64,000 nucleotides of DNA from the NCBI RefSeq assembly GCF_013407955.1, contig NZ_JACCBU010000001.1, positions 1,674,001 through 1,738,000 of the forward strand, in the 5' to 3' direction. The DNA is from Microlunatus parietis (lineage in GTDB: Bacteria > Actinomycetota > Actinomycetes > Propionibacteriales > Propionibacteriaceae). The notes beneath the pieces were generated by a model, which was not told the origin of the DNA, ran no database searches, and saw nothing but the letters and a program-made list of their open reading frames with translations. Positions 50,377-59,372 of this stretch are shown here, one piece after another (the first letter of the stretch is position 1; every line of letters starts with the position of its first letter). Made by a program: the position numbers and the translations under genes.

Positions 50377-51300
50377 TCAAGCCGTGACCGGCACCCGGTC
50401 CCGTTCCTGGGCGGCACAGTCCCGGAGCAGTTCGATCGCGCGGCGCATCGGCGGCGTCCCAGCGGCGGCGTCCTTGATCAACACCTGGATCTGCCGGACC
50501 GGCGTCGGCTCGACCAGCGGCACGGCGACCAGGCCGGCCGGCAGATCACGGCAGGCCAGCCGGGGCAGTACGGTGATCCCGAGTCCCTGCCGGACGAAGG
50601 CGAGGGCGGTCGCGAAGTCGTGCGTCTCGACCGCGAACCGCGGGCTGTAGCCGGCGGCGGCGCACGCCTCGATCGGGATCTGCCGGCACGGTGCGAACGG
50701 CAGATCGTTGTCCACCCACGGCTCCTCGGCGAGCTCGACGATCGGCACCGCTTCGGCGGCCGCGAGCCGGTGCCCGGCATCCACGACCACCAGGTACGGG
50801 TCGTCCAGCAGCCGCTGCGCCGTGTAGCCGGCCGGCGACGCCGGGTGGACCGCCTCGACCGAGATGTCCAGGTCCGGGCTGACCACCAGGCCCGCGTCGC
50901 GCAGTTCGGCGTGCCGCAGGTCAACCGCGAGGTCCGCGAACTCGCGCAGCAGCGTTGCCGTCACCACCGGCACCCAGGTCGCGCCGGCCGACGCGAAGTA
51001 GCGCATCGTCAGCCGACCGGAGCGCCCGGACCGCAGGTCGTCCACCACGCCGTCGATCCGGTTGATCGCGCCGAGCACCTCGCCGGCCTCGGCCGCCAGC
51101 CGGCGGCCCGCGTCGGTCGGCTGGATGCCACGGCCGTTCCGTTCGACCAGGGCCAGGCCGGTCTCCCTGGTCAGCGCGGTCAGATGTTGGCTCACCGCCG
51201 ACGGCGAGTAGCCGAGCAGCCGGGCGGCTCGGTGGACCGAGCCGGTCGCGACGACGGAGCGGAGGATCCGGAGCCGGTGCACATCGATCATGGTCGTCAC
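50377..51300 (-). CDS. LysR family regulator
   Basis: A 307-residue regulator. The DNA-binding domain is LRILRSVVATGSVHRAARLLGYSPSAVSQHLTALTRETGLALVERNGRGIQPTDAGRRL (about 9-68), then the usual linker helix and a two-lobed effector-binding domain. The frame starts GTG at 51300; an ATG three codons downstream is another option. Its gene is divergent from an EamA exporter, the usual arrangement for LysR-controlled efflux. The reductase gene ends one base before its stop codon, on the other strand. Confidence 0.9.
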   Translation of the reverse strand: MTTMIDVHRLRILRSVVATGSVHRAARLLGYSPSAVSQHLTALTRETGLALVERNGRGIQPTDAGRRLAAEAGEVLGAINRIDGVVDDLRSGRSGRLTMRYFASAGATWVPVVTATLLREFADLAVDLRHAELRDAGLVVSPDLDISVEAVHPASPAGYTAQRLLDDPYLVVVDAGHRLAAAEAVPIVELAEEPWVDNDLPFAPCRQIPIEACAAAGYSPRFAVETHDFATALAFVRQGLGITVLPRLACRDLPAGLVAVPLVEPTPVRQIQVLIKDAAAGTPPMRRAIELLRDCAAQERDRVPVTA

Positions 51301-51320
51301 CGTACGGCCTAATCTTCAGT

Positions 51321-51340
51321 GATTGCGAACAGTTCGTCAG
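51321..51340. promoter_or_regulatory. Palindrome between LysR and EamA genes
   Basis: CGAAC-A-GTTCG (51326-51336) is a perfect 11-bp palindrome, flanked on the two sides by TGA and TCA a few bases out. It lies in the 86-bp divergent intergenic region and could be the LysR recognition site. The classic T-N11-A form is also satisfied by overlapping bases. Confidence 0.5.
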
Positions 51341-51386
51341 AAATAGTCACTTGTCCTCAACGGTTGCTTCCGGCGAGGCTTGCCCC

Positions 51387-52298
51387 GTGACCCTCCCGAC
51401 CGTTGCCACGGACGTGCCCGATCCGACCCGTACCGACGGCCGGCTCGCCCCGGTCGCCGCACTCGGAGCCGTGGTGCTCTGGGCGTCGGCGTTCGTGGTG
51501 ATCAGGACCACCGGGCAGCACCTCTCCCCCGGCGCGATGACGCTCGGCCGGCTGGTCGCGGCGACGCTCGTGATCACGCCGTTCGTGCTCCGGCCCGGGA
51601 TCCGCGCCCGGCTTCCGCGCGGTCGGGACTGGTGGCTGGTCGCGGCGTACGGCGTGCTCTGGTTCGCCACCTACACCACCAGCGTCAACGCGGCCGAGCT
51701 GCACCTGGACGCCGGCACCACCGCGCTGCTGGTCAATCTCGCGCCGGTGATCATCACCGGCTACGCGACGCTGAGGATGGGTGAACGGCTCTCGCTGCCG
51801 CTGGTGCTCGGCCTGGTCGTCGCCTTCGCCGGCACCGCCCTGATCGCGGCCGGCCAGCAGGGCCACACCCGGAGTCTGCTCGGCGTCGGGCTGGCCCTGC
51901 TCGCCGCCGTCCTGTACGCGGTCGGCACGCTGACCCAGAAGGCGGCGCTGCGCCGGACCGACCCGCTGACCGTGACCTGGCTGGGCTGCGTGATCGGAAC
52001 CGTCGCCTGCCTCCCGTTCGCGCCGATGTTGATCACCGAGCTGGCCACCGCGCCGGTGTCGGCGATCCTCGCCGTCGGCTATCTCGGCGTCTTCCCGACC
52101 GCGCTCGGGTTCACCCTCTGGGCGTACGCCCTGACCCGGACCCCGGCCAGCCAGCTGAGCGTCAGCAGCTACCTGGTGCCCGCCGTCGCCGTCCTGCTCG
52201 CCTGGCTCCTCCTCGGCGAACTCCCCAACCCGCTCGCCCTCGTCGGCGGCGCGCTCTGCCTCGCCGGCCTCGGCCTCAGCCGGCTCCGCCGACCATGA
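51387..52298 (+). CDS. EamA/DMT family transporter
   Basis: A 303-residue membrane protein with ten predicted spans in two EamA repeats (first from VAALGAVVLWASAFVVIRT, second from LLGVGLALLAAVLYAVGTLTQKAALRR). Family members export metabolites such as amino acids or purines. GTG at 51387 is preferred as it shortens an unlikely tail; TTG at 51351 is possible. Divergence from a LysR gene suggests induction by its substrate. The stop codon abuts the stop of the convergent membrane protein gene. Confidence 0.88.
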   Translation: MTLPTVATDVPDPTRTDGRLAPVAALGAVVLWASAFVVIRTTGQHLSPGAMTLGRLVAATLVITPFVLRPGIRARLPRGRDWWLVAAYGVLWFATYTTSVNAAELHLDAGTTALLVNLAPVIITGYATLRMGERLSLPLVLGLVVAFAGTALIAAGQQGHTRSLLGVGLALLAAVLYAVGTLTQKAALRRTDPLTVTWLGCVIGTVACLPFAPMLITELATAPVSAILAVGYLGVFPTALGFTLWAYALTRTPASQLSVSSYLVPAVAVLLAWLLLGELPNPLALVGGALCLAGLGLSRLRRP

Positions 52299-53153
52299 TC
52301 ACGACGCGCGGTTCGCGGGCGCGGTCAGCCGGGTGAGCTGATCGTGCCGACCACCAGCCGCGCCGGGGATGATCAACAACCACCGCGGGATCCGCCGGCC
52401 GGCGAGGCCTGGCACCCAGAACGGCCAGATTCGTCCCCAACGATGGACCAACGCCAGCGGCAACAGGATCCCGGCGAGCAGGAACCCGATCTCGAAGATG
52501 ATCATGCTCGGCCCACCGGTCCACGGGCTGGCGTCGAGGCCGACCGTCAGTTGCGCGGCGAGCCTGGCCAGGCAGCCGGCGACCGCGAGATAGCCGGCCC
52601 CGAACACCCAGCCGGGCGACGAGGTACCAGGCTCGGCAACGAATCCGGCGGCGCGGTTGCGGAGCCAGAACCGGCGAGTGTGGATCATGATCAACACCGC
52701 CGCCCCGGCGCACCCGACCCGGCTCGCGGCGCCGACCGGGAAGAACGTGACGCCCAGCCCCGGCAGCAGGCCGCCGACCAGGTCGAGCATGATCATCGCG
52801 GCGGCGAGCATCAGCGCCGCCGCCGACACCAGGCCGCCGAGCGTCAGGGCCACCGTGCCAGGCGTGGTGCGGGCCGGCCGTCCGGCAGCGCGGGGGCCGG
52901 TCGCCACGGCCTGTGCCGCGACGATCACTGCGGCACCCAGCAGCACGGCGATCCCCGGCCAACCGGTCAACAGCACCAAGTCTGGCCCGATCGCCGAGAG
53001 GTCGCTCGGCGTACCGAACACCGTCCACGCGATCCGGAGACCCGCGTACCCCAGCAGCCAGCCGACGGTGAGCACGGTGAGCACGATCGGGGTTGGTGGT
53101 CCGGACCGTGGCGCTGATCGATGGGCCTTGACCGAGACCTGACTCGACGACAT
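52299..53153 (-). CDS. Multi-span membrane protein of unknown function
   Basis: A 284-residue protein with about six or seven spans, among them PTPIVLTVLTVGWLLGYAGLRIAWTVF, GIAVLLGAAVIVAAQAVA, LTLGGLVSAAALMLAAAMIML and MIIFEIGFLLAGILLPLALVHRWGRIWPFW. The N-terminal 20 residues are polar and basic. No transport or enzyme motif is visible. GAGG is close to the ATG at 53153. A GC hairpin (53189-53203) and the 80-bp repeat lie in its upstream region. Confidence 0.75.
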   Translation of the reverse strand: MSSSQVSVKAHRSAPRSGPPTPIVLTVLTVGWLLGYAGLRIAWTVFGTPSDLSAIGPDLVLLTGWPGIAVLLGAAVIVAAQAVATGPRAAGRPARTTPGTVALTLGGLVSAAALMLAAAMIMLDLVGGLLPGLGVTFFPVGAASRVGCAGAAVLIMIHTRRFWLRNRAAGFVAEPGTSSPGWVFGAGYLAVAGCLARLAAQLTVGLDASPWTGGPSMIIFEIGFLLAGILLPLALVHRWGRIWPFWVPGLAGRRIPRWLLIIPGAAGGRHDQLTRLTAPANRAS

Positions 53154-53266
53154 ACCTCAAGCCTGGCCGCCGTCCGGGCATCCCGGCTCCCCCGTGCGGG
53201 GGGACAGTTCGGCCCAGCGGGGGATCGGCCGCGGGAGCCCACGGGCCGAGTGGCCTCGGCGTGACC

Positions 53267-53346
53267 TTGTCGCGAAACCTCCTGCCGTCGACCGCTGGAG
53301 GCCGATACAACGTTGAACGCTCCGAGTTGAAGAGATTTCGCGACAG
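53267..53346 (+). repeat. 80-bp structured repeat, copy B
   Basis: Bounded by TTGTCGC and GCGACAG, the same length and orientation as copy A at 25636-25715. The terminal stem is longer here: TGTCGCGAAA pairs perfectly with TTTCGCGACA, continued by CTC with GAG. Inside, GGAG and CTCC enclose CGTT-G-AACG. It ends 50 bp before the GTG of the metallophosphoesterase gene and lies in a divergent intergenic region, as copy A does. Confidence 0.75.
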
Positions 53347-53395
53347 CCAGGTGGTCCCCGAGGACACGCACGGGGTCGACACTAAGCTGAGGCCC

Positions 53396-54262
53396 GTGGA
53401 CGGCGACGGAAACGACGAGGCGCCCGTGCTGTCCTTCGGTGTCGTGGCGGACTGTCAGTACGCGGCGGCGGGGCGCAGCGCCTCGCACCCGGTCCGGCAC
53501 TATCCGCTCAGCCTGGCCAAGCTGGCGGAGGCGGTGGCGACGTTCAACGCCGATGATCTTGCGTTCGTGATCAGCCTCGGCGACCTGATCGACAGTTCCG
53601 CCGATGATCTTGAGCCGGTGCTGGACGTGCTGGCGGATTGCCGGGCCCCGGTCCGGCACTGTCTCGGCAACCACGACCTGTACGGGTTCGGCGGTGACGC
53701 GGAGGCGGCCGTCGCCGCGTTCGGGATGCCCGGCGCCTACTACGGCTGGAGCGAGCGCGGGCACCGGTTCCTGGTGCTGGACACCAACCGGCTCGGCGTG
53801 ATCGACCTGCCGCCTGGTTCGCCCGCCTGGCACCGCGGCACTGCGGAGCTGGAGCGTCGGCTGGCCGCCGGAGAGCCGCAGGCCCAGCCCTGGAACGGCG
53901 GGGTGGACCCGGACCAACTGTCCTGGCTCGGTGATCAACTCGGCGCCGCGACCGCCGCCGGGGAGCCGGTCGTGATCTTCGCGCATCAGCCCGTCACACC
54001 GATCTACAGCCTCGCCGTGCTCAACGCGGCCGAGCTCGGGGCCGTCCTGACCCAGCCCGGCAGTCCGCTGCTGGCGTACCTCTGCGGCCATGATCATTCC
54101 GGCGGACTGGGCTGGCTCGGATCCAGGCCGGCCGTGGCGTTGGCCGGGATGGTGGACACCGAGCGGAACGCGTACGCCGTCGTCCGCCTGTACGAAGATC
54201 GACTGACCATCACCGGGTACGGACGCGAGGCGACCCGGACCTTTGGAGGAGTAAGCCGTTGA
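53396..54262 (+). CDS. Metallophosphoesterase, ADPRibase-Mn-like
   Basis: A 288-residue calcineurin-type phosphohydrolase. Metal motifs in order: FGVVADCQYA (D-x-Q in place of D-x-H, as in manganese-dependent ADP-ribose/CDP-alcohol diphosphatases), ISLGDLID, LGNHDLYGF, FAHQP and CGHDHSGG. It probably cleaves a pyrophosphate such as ADP-ribose or a nucleotide-sugar; this is family-based inference. GTG at 53396 lies 7 bases after TAAGCT (53383-53388). The stop overlaps the TTG start of the sulfatase gene, so the two form an operon. Confidence 0.88.
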   Translation: MDGDGNDEAPVLSFGVVADCQYAAAGRSASHPVRHYPLSLAKLAEAVATFNADDLAFVISLGDLIDSSADDLEPVLDVLADCRAPVRHCLGNHDLYGFGGDAEAAVAAFGMPGAYYGWSERGHRFLVLDTNRLGVIDLPPGSPAWHRGTAELERRLAAGEPQAQPWNGGVDPDQLSWLGDQLGAATAAGEPVVIFAHQPVTPIYSLAVLNAAELGAVLTQPGSPLLAYLCGHDHSGGLGWLGSRPAVALAGMVDTERNAYAVVRLYEDRLTITGYGREATRTFGGVSR

Positions 54263-55539
54263 CCGCACCGAACATCGTTCTGATCCACTGGCACGACCTG
54301 GGCACCCGGCTGGGCTGCTACGGCCACACCGACGTCGAGAGTCCGCGGCTGGACGCGCTGGCGGAGGCCGGTCTGCGGTTCGACGCGGCCTTCTGCGCCA
54401 CGCCGCTGTGCACGCCGGCCCGGGCTTCCCTGTTCACCGGGCTCTACCCGCCGCGGCACGGTCATCACGGCCTGGCTCACCGCGGATCCCGTTACCGGGA
54501 AGGGATCCGCACGCTGCCGATGCTGCTCGGTGATCTCGGCTACCGGACCGCGCTGGCCGGGATGCAACACGAAGCGGTCGACCCGAACTCGATCGGCTTC
54601 GACGAGGTGCTGCAGACCCCGAGCCGCGGGCAGTTCTGCGGGCCGGTGGCCGACCTCGCCGAGGACTGGCTGGCCCGCCAGCCCGCCGACAGCCCGTACT
54701 TCCTCACCGTCGGCTTCACCGAGGTGCACCGCGACTACGAGGTGCTCGGCCCGGATCAACGCGACGAGGACCCGCCCAGCCAGGACGAGCTGGACCGGGT
54801 GATCGTTCCCGGCTTCCTGCCCGACAACGAGCACACCCGGACCGACTTGGCCTGGATGTCCCGGTCGATCGCCCGCGCCGACGCCGCCACCGGACGGGTC
54901 GTGGACGCGGTCCGGGCCCGGCCGGACGCTGACAACACCGTGATCATTTTCACCACCGACCACGGGATGCCGTTCCCCCGGGCCAAGTCCACGCTGTACG
55001 ACTCCGGGATCAGGATCGCGTTGATCATGGCGCCGCCGCCGGCCTGGCAGGTCGGACCGACCGTCGTGGACCAGCTGATCAGTCACGTCGACCTGACGCC
55101 GACGCTGGTCGACCTGGCCGGCGGTTCCTGCGATGTCGACGGCATCAGCCACGCCGGCCTGCTCCGCGGCGAATCCGTCGAACGCCGGTCGCAGATCCTG
55201 TCGATGAAGGATCTGCACGAGATCTACGATCCGATGCGGACCCTCCGCACCGAGCGGCACAAATACATCCGCAACCTGCACCCGGGCCCGCGGCTGATCC
55301 TGCCGACCGACCTGGACGAGAGCCCGACCCGGGCCGGGATGAGCACCGACTACCGGCAGCTGCGTGATCATGAGGAGCTGTACGACCTCCAAACGGATCC
55401 GGACGAACTCCACTCGATCGCCGCCGACCCAGCCGCGGCCGAACTCCTGGCCACCCTGCGTGATCAACTCGACCAGGAGCTGACCCGGCTCGGCGACGCC
55501 GCCGTCGACGCCTGGAGCATCGTCGAGCAGCCGGAGTAG
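54259..55539 (+). CDS. Sulfatase, N-sulfoglucosamine-sulfohydrolase-like
   Basis: A 426-residue sulfatase. The formylglycine motif is C51-T-P-A-R, so the Cys must be oxidised by a formylglycine-generating enzyme encoded elsewhere. FTTDHGMPFPRAKSTLYDSGI carries the second metal Asp/His and the Lys in the pattern of heparan N-sulfatase relatives. The first metal pair reads HWHDLG, so the usual first Asp is His. No signal peptide is seen, suggesting it acts on imported substrate in the cytoplasm. TTG at 54259 has GGAGGA upstream. Confidence 0.88.
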   Translation: MTAPNIVLIHWHDLGTRLGCYGHTDVESPRLDALAEAGLRFDAAFCATPLCTPARASLFTGLYPPRHGHHGLAHRGSRYREGIRTLPMLLGDLGYRTALAGMQHEAVDPNSIGFDEVLQTPSRGQFCGPVADLAEDWLARQPADSPYFLTVGFTEVHRDYEVLGPDQRDEDPPSQDELDRVIVPGFLPDNEHTRTDLAWMSRSIARADAATGRVVDAVRARPDADNTVIIFTTDHGMPFPRAKSTLYDSGIRIALIMAPPPAWQVGPTVVDQLISHVDLTPTLVDLAGGSCDVDGISHAGLLRGESVERRSQILSMKDLHEIYDPMRTLRTERHKYIRNLHPGPRLILPTDLDESPTRAGMSTDYRQLRDHEELYDLQTDPDELHSIAADPAAAELLATLRDQLDQELTRLGDAAVDAWSIVEQPE

Positions 55540-55549
55540 ACCACAACGC

Positions 55550-55608
55550 TCCCTGAGCCTGTCGAAGGGCAAGCCACATCCGGCCCGGCCCTTCGACAAG
55601 CTCAGGGA
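55550..55608. terminator. Bidirectional terminator formed by the REP-like CTTCGACAAGCTCAGGG repeat
   Basis: Two 21-base arms, 55550-55570 and 55588-55608, pair at 20 of 21 positions (TCCCTGAGC..TGTCGAAGGGC type), with a 17-base loop. The hairpin lies in the 80 bp between the convergent sulfatase and sugar-binding-protein genes and belongs to the same dispersed family as 6902-6941 and the units inside pepN. Confidence 0.8.
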
Positions 55609-55619
55609 ACCGTGGAGGG

Positions 55620-56642
55620 TCAGCCCTTGCCGCCGAGCTTGCCGTACATCTCGGTGGCGTTCTCCTTGGTGATCTGCTCGGTGCCGAGGGTGGTCGACTT
55701 CGGGACGTCCTTCTTGCAGTCGATCAGGATCTGCTTGGCCAGGTCGATCGCCTCCCGGCCGCCGGTGGCGTAGACGAAGGTGGCCTGCAGCCGGCCCTGT
55801 TCGACGGCCTTGATGCCGCCGGACGGGATCGGCAGCGCGTCGATCCCGGTGAACTTGATCTTGTCCGCGAGCTTCGCTTGGTCGGCGGCCAGGTAGGCAC
55901 CTTCGGCCATCGGGTCGTTGTGCGCGTAGACGGCGTCGATGTCCGGGTTCGCCTTGAGCAGGGCATCCATCACCGACTGGCCCTTCTCCCGCAGCCATTC
56001 GCCGGACTGCGTGGCGACGATCTCGATCTTGGGATTGCCCTCGATCCCCTCCCGGAACCCCTGCGCCCGTTCCGCGGCCGGCGTGGAACCGGCCAGGCCG
56101 CTGATCTCGACCACCTTGCCGCCGTCCGGCAGCAGCGTCTCGGCGTAGTACTCGCCGGCCGCCTTGCCGATCGCCACGTTGTCGCCGCCGATGAACGCGG
56201 TGTACGCGTCGCCCTCCACCTTCCGGTCCAGCACGATCACCGGAATCCCCGCGTCGTAGGCCTTCTTGACCACGGCGGTGAGCGGCTTCGCCTCGTTCGG
56301 CGAGATGATCAGCAGGTCGATCTGCTGGGTGATGAAGTTCTCCACCTGGGACACCTGCTTGCTGTTGTCCTGGGCGGCATCGGCGACGGTCACCTTGAAC
56401 CCGGGTACGGCGGCCGCGGCGGTGGTGATGTCGGAGTTCATCACCTCCCGGTACGGCTCGGCGTTGTTGGCCTGGGACATGCCGATCGCATACTCCTGGT
56501 CCGGCCCGCAGTTGCCCTCCTGCTGGGGCCCGGAGCCCGGGTCCGCGGTCACGGTGCAGGCCGAGAACAGCGCCAGCGCCCCGGACGCGAGGCCGACGGC
56601 CAGCATGGTGCGAATCCTGCGGATGTCGAGTGAGTTGATCAT
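55620..56642 (-). CDS. Sugar ABC transporter substrate-binding lipoprotein (ribose type)
   Basis: A 340-residue receptor of the ribose/galactose (Peripla_BP_4) type. The signal peptide ends at the lipobox FSAC (Cys about 29). The fold is clear from YAIGMSQANNAEPYREVMNSDI, LLIISPNEAKPLTAVVKKAYDAGIPVIVLDRKV and AVYAHNDPMAEGAYLAADQ. The sugar is unknown; a product of the neighbouring sulfatase is a reasonable guess only. AGGAGG lies 9 bases before the ATG at 56642. It is third gene of the minus-strand importer operon. Confidence 0.93.
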   Translation of the reverse strand: MINSLDIRRIRTMLAVGLASGALALFSACTVTADPGSGPQQEGNCGPDQEYAIGMSQANNAEPYREVMNSDITTAAAAVPGFKVTVADAAQDNSKQVSQVENFITQQIDLLIISPNEAKPLTAVVKKAYDAGIPVIVLDRKVEGDAYTAFIGGDNVAIGKAAGEYYAETLLPDGGKVVEISGLAGSTPAAERAQGFREGIEGNPKIEIVATQSGEWLREKGQSVMDALLKANPDIDAVYAHNDPMAEGAYLAADQAKLADKIKFTGIDALPIPSGGIKAVEQGRLQATFVYATGGREAIDLAKQILIDCKKDVPKSTTLGTEQITKENATEMYGKLGGKG

Positions 56643-56671
56643 GCCGGGATACCTCCTGAATTCGGTGTTGG

Positions 56672-57721
56672 TCAGCTGACCGATGGGCGGAACCGCTGTA
56701 ACGCCGCGGCGGCGATGATCACGAGCCCCTTGATCAACAGCTGGATGTTGGCGTCGATGTTGTTCAGGCCGAGGATGTTGTTGAGGATGCCGAGCAGCAG
56801 CGCCCCGGCCAGGGTTCCGATCATGGTGCCGGAGCCGCCGGCCAGGTTGGTGCCGCCGATGACGACGGCGGCGATGGCGTCGAGTTCGTACCCGAAACCG
56901 TCGTTCGGGCTGCCCTGGTTGAGTTGGCCGGCGTGGATGATGCCGGCCACGGCCGCGGTGAAGCCGCAGATCGCGAAGACGATGATCTTGACCCGCCGGA
57001 CCGGTACGCCGGCCAATCGGGCCGCCTTCTCGTTGCCGCCGATCGCGTACACGTGCCGGGCGAACGCCGTGTAGCGCAGCACCAGGATCGCGATCACACC
57101 GAGCCCGGCGAAGATCACCGCCGGCACCGGCAGGATGCCGTTCAGCGAGCCGGACAGCACCGAGAACGCCGGCGGCGCCTCCAGCGGCCCGTCCCCGTAC
57201 GCGATCGGAATGCCCACGCCACCGGACCAGATCCGGGCCAATCCGCGGGCGACTTGTAAACCGGCCAGGGTGACGATGAATGCCTGGATTCCCAGCCGGG
57301 CCACCGCAAGTCCTTGCAGGACGCCGATCGCGGTCCCGATCAGCAGGACGATCACCACCGTCTCGGCGATCCCGAGGCCGTTGTTGACCAGCAGCGCCGC
57401 CGTACCGACCGCGGACAGCCCGAGGATCGCGCCCACCGACAGGTCGATCCCGCCGATCAAGATCACGAACGTCATCCCGATCGCGATGATCCCGATCTCC
57501 GACATCGCCCGGACGATGTTGCCGAGGTTGCCCGGGCTGAGGAAGACCAGGTCGCCGTTGCGCCGCGGCGAGGCGATGATCGCGACGATGAACACGGCCA
57601 CCAGGCCGAACAGGCTCTGGAACTGGAACACCCGGTCCAGCACCGCCGCTCCGCGGGACCGGACCACGTCGTTGCCGGGGAACCCGCGCAGTTCGCCCGG
57701 ACCGGTCGCTGGGCTGATCAT
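56672..57721 (-). CDS. Sugar ABC transporter permease (RbsC type)
   Basis: A 349-residue permease with eight to ten spans of the RbsC family. ILIGGIDLSVGAILGLSAVGTAALL and GFGYELDAIAAVVIGGTNLAGGSGTMIGTLAGALLLGILNNILGLNNID are family signatures. It overlaps the ATPase gene by 4 bases and precedes the binding-protein gene by 29 bp. It forms the membrane channel for the sugar. Confidence 0.94.
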   Translation of the reverse strand: MISPATGPGELRGFPGNDVVRSRGAAVLDRVFQFQSLFGLVAVFIVAIIASPRRNGDLVFLSPGNLGNIVRAMSEIGIIAIGMTFVILIGGIDLSVGAILGLSAVGTAALLVNNGLGIAETVVIVLLIGTAIGVLQGLAVARLGIQAFIVTLAGLQVARGLARIWSGGVGIPIAYGDGPLEAPPAFSVLSGSLNGILPVPAVIFAGLGVIAILVLRYTAFARHVYAIGGNEKAARLAGVPVRRVKIIVFAICGFTAAVAGIIHAGQLNQGSPNDGFGYELDAIAAVVIGGTNLAGGSGTMIGTLAGALLLGILNNILGLNNIDANIQLLIKGLVIIAAAALQRFRPSVS

Positions 57722-59304
57722 CGAGTCGCCTCCCGAGAGTTGTCGTCGCCCATCGCGAGCGCCAGGATCTGATCATGGTCAGCGTCGCCCGGCAGCTCGG
57801 CCGCGATCCGACCCCGGCGCAGCACCAGGATCCGGTCGCAGACCCCGGTCAGTTCGGGCAGCTCGGAGGAGGCCAGCAGCACCGCCGTGCCGACCGCGGC
57901 GAGCCGGTGCAGCAGCCGGTAGATCTCGGCCTTGGCGCCGATGTCGACACCGCGGGTCGGCTCGTCCAGCAGCAACACCCGCGGACCGGTCAGCAACTGC
58001 CGGCCGAAGACCACCTTCTGCTGATTGCCGCCGGACAGCGTGCCGACCGGAACCCGCGGGCTGGCGGCCCGGATCGCCAGGTCGCTGACCTGCCCCCGTA
58101 CGGCAGCGCGCTCCCGGCCGCCGAGCACCACGCCGAACCGGGTCACCGAAGCCAATGCGGCCAAGATCAGATTGTGCTGGACGGAATGATCAAGCACCAG
58201 GCCCGACCCGCGCCGGTCCTCGGGCACGAAGGCGATCCGCTGCCGGAGCGCTCGGGCCGGCCGGCTCGGCCGATAGCGTCGCCCGGCCACCGTGATCATG
58301 CCCTCGACGCGGCCGCCGGCGGCAGCGCCGTACAAGGTCTCCAGCAGCTCGGTCCGGCCGGCGCCCATCAGCCCGGCCAGGCCCACGATCTCGCCGGGCC
58401 GGACGTCGAGGTCGATCCCGTTCGGGTCGGTCCGTCCCGGCACCGGCCAGCGTCGCCGATAGCGCAGCCCGCGGACACTGAGCACCGGCTCCGCCGCAGC
58501 TGTCGAGGCCGGTTGGCTCTCGTCGCCGAACAGCTGGTCCGGCTTGCTGCCGACCATCAAGGTGATGATCGTCTCGCGGCTGCCGGCCGGGTCGGGAACC
58601 GAGCCGGCCACGGCCCCGTTCCGCAGCACCGTGGCCCGGTCGGCGATCTCCTCGATCTCCTCCATCCGATGGGAGATGTAGACGATCCCAACGCCGTCCC
58701 GGCGCAGGTTGTCGATCACCCGGAACAGCTGCCGTACCTCGGCGTCGGCGAGCGACGCGGTCGGTTCGTCCATGATCAACACGGCTGCGTCGAGCAGCAG
58801 CGCCCGGGCGATCTCGACCAGCTGCCGCTCGCCGACCCGGAGCGAACGCACCGTGCGCCGGACGTCGATGCTGATCCCGAGCCGGCCCAGCTGCTCGGTG
58901 GCGGCGGCCCGCATCGAGCGCAGGTCGATCGTCCGCAGCGGGGTCCGGAGCTCACGGCCGAGGAACATGTTCTCGGCCACGGTGAGGTCGCCGACCAGGT
59001 CCAGCTCCTGGTGGATGATCGCGATCCCGGCCGCCTGCGCGTCGGCCGGGCCGCCGAACCGGGCCGGCCGGCCGCGCACCAGCAGGCTGCCGTCGAAGTC
59101 GGTGATCACGCCGGACAGGATGTTCATGCAGGTCGACTTGCCGGCCCCGTTCTCGCCGAGCAGGGCGTGCACCTCACCGGGCCGCACCTCGAGGTCGATG
59201 TCGCGACAGGCCAGCACGCCGCCGAACCGCTTGCTGATCCCCCGCAGTTCCACCAGCGGCGCAGCGGGCTGCTCACCGGGCGCCGATTCGCTTCCGTGCG
59301 TCAA
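57718..59304 (-). CDS. Sugar ABC transporter ATP-binding protein (RbsA type, tandem ATPase)
   Basis: A 528-residue protein with two fused ATPase domains. The first has Walker A GENGAGKST, signature LRVGERQLVEIA and Walker B VLIMDEPTASL; the second has a degenerate A-loop (GLMGAGRTEL), signature LSGGNQQKVVFGRQL and Walker B VLLLDEPTRGVD. This asymmetry is normal for RbsA/MglA. It is first gene of the operon, with a LacI-type operator about 70 bp upstream. Confidence 0.95.
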   Translation of the reverse strand: MTHGSESAPGEQPAAPLVELRGISKRFGGVLACRDIDLEVRPGEVHALLGENGAGKSTCMNILSGVITDFDGSLLVRGRPARFGGPADAQAAGIAIIHQELDLVGDLTVAENMFLGRELRTPLRTIDLRSMRAAATEQLGRLGISIDVRRTVRSLRVGERQLVEIARALLLDAAVLIMDEPTASLADAEVRQLFRVIDNLRRDGVGIVYISHRMEEIEEIADRATVLRNGAVAGSVPDPAGSRETIITLMVGSKPDQLFGDESQPASTAAAEPVLSVRGLRYRRRWPVPGRTDPNGIDLDVRPGEIVGLAGLMGAGRTELLETLYGAAAGGRVEGMITVAGRRYRPSRPARALRQRIAFVPEDRRGSGLVLDHSVQHNLILAALASVTRFGVVLGGRERAAVRGQVSDLAIRAASPRVPVGTLSGGNQQKVVFGRQLLTGPRVLLLDEPTRGVDIGAKAEIYRLLHRLAAVGTAVLLASSELPELTGVCDRILVLRRGRIAAELPGDADHDQILALAMGDDNSREATR

Positions 59305-59372
59305 TGCTCACCCCTGTGTGATCCGCAATCCCGCTGCTCCACCCCGCCAGGGCCGCTGCCGCGCGGTCAGGC

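Noticed and set aside
53189..53203. CCCCC-GTGC-GGGGG hairpin between the membrane protein and the 80-bp repeat
   Set aside because: A short G/C run palindrome is expected by chance at this composition and it stands upstream of both genes, not after one.
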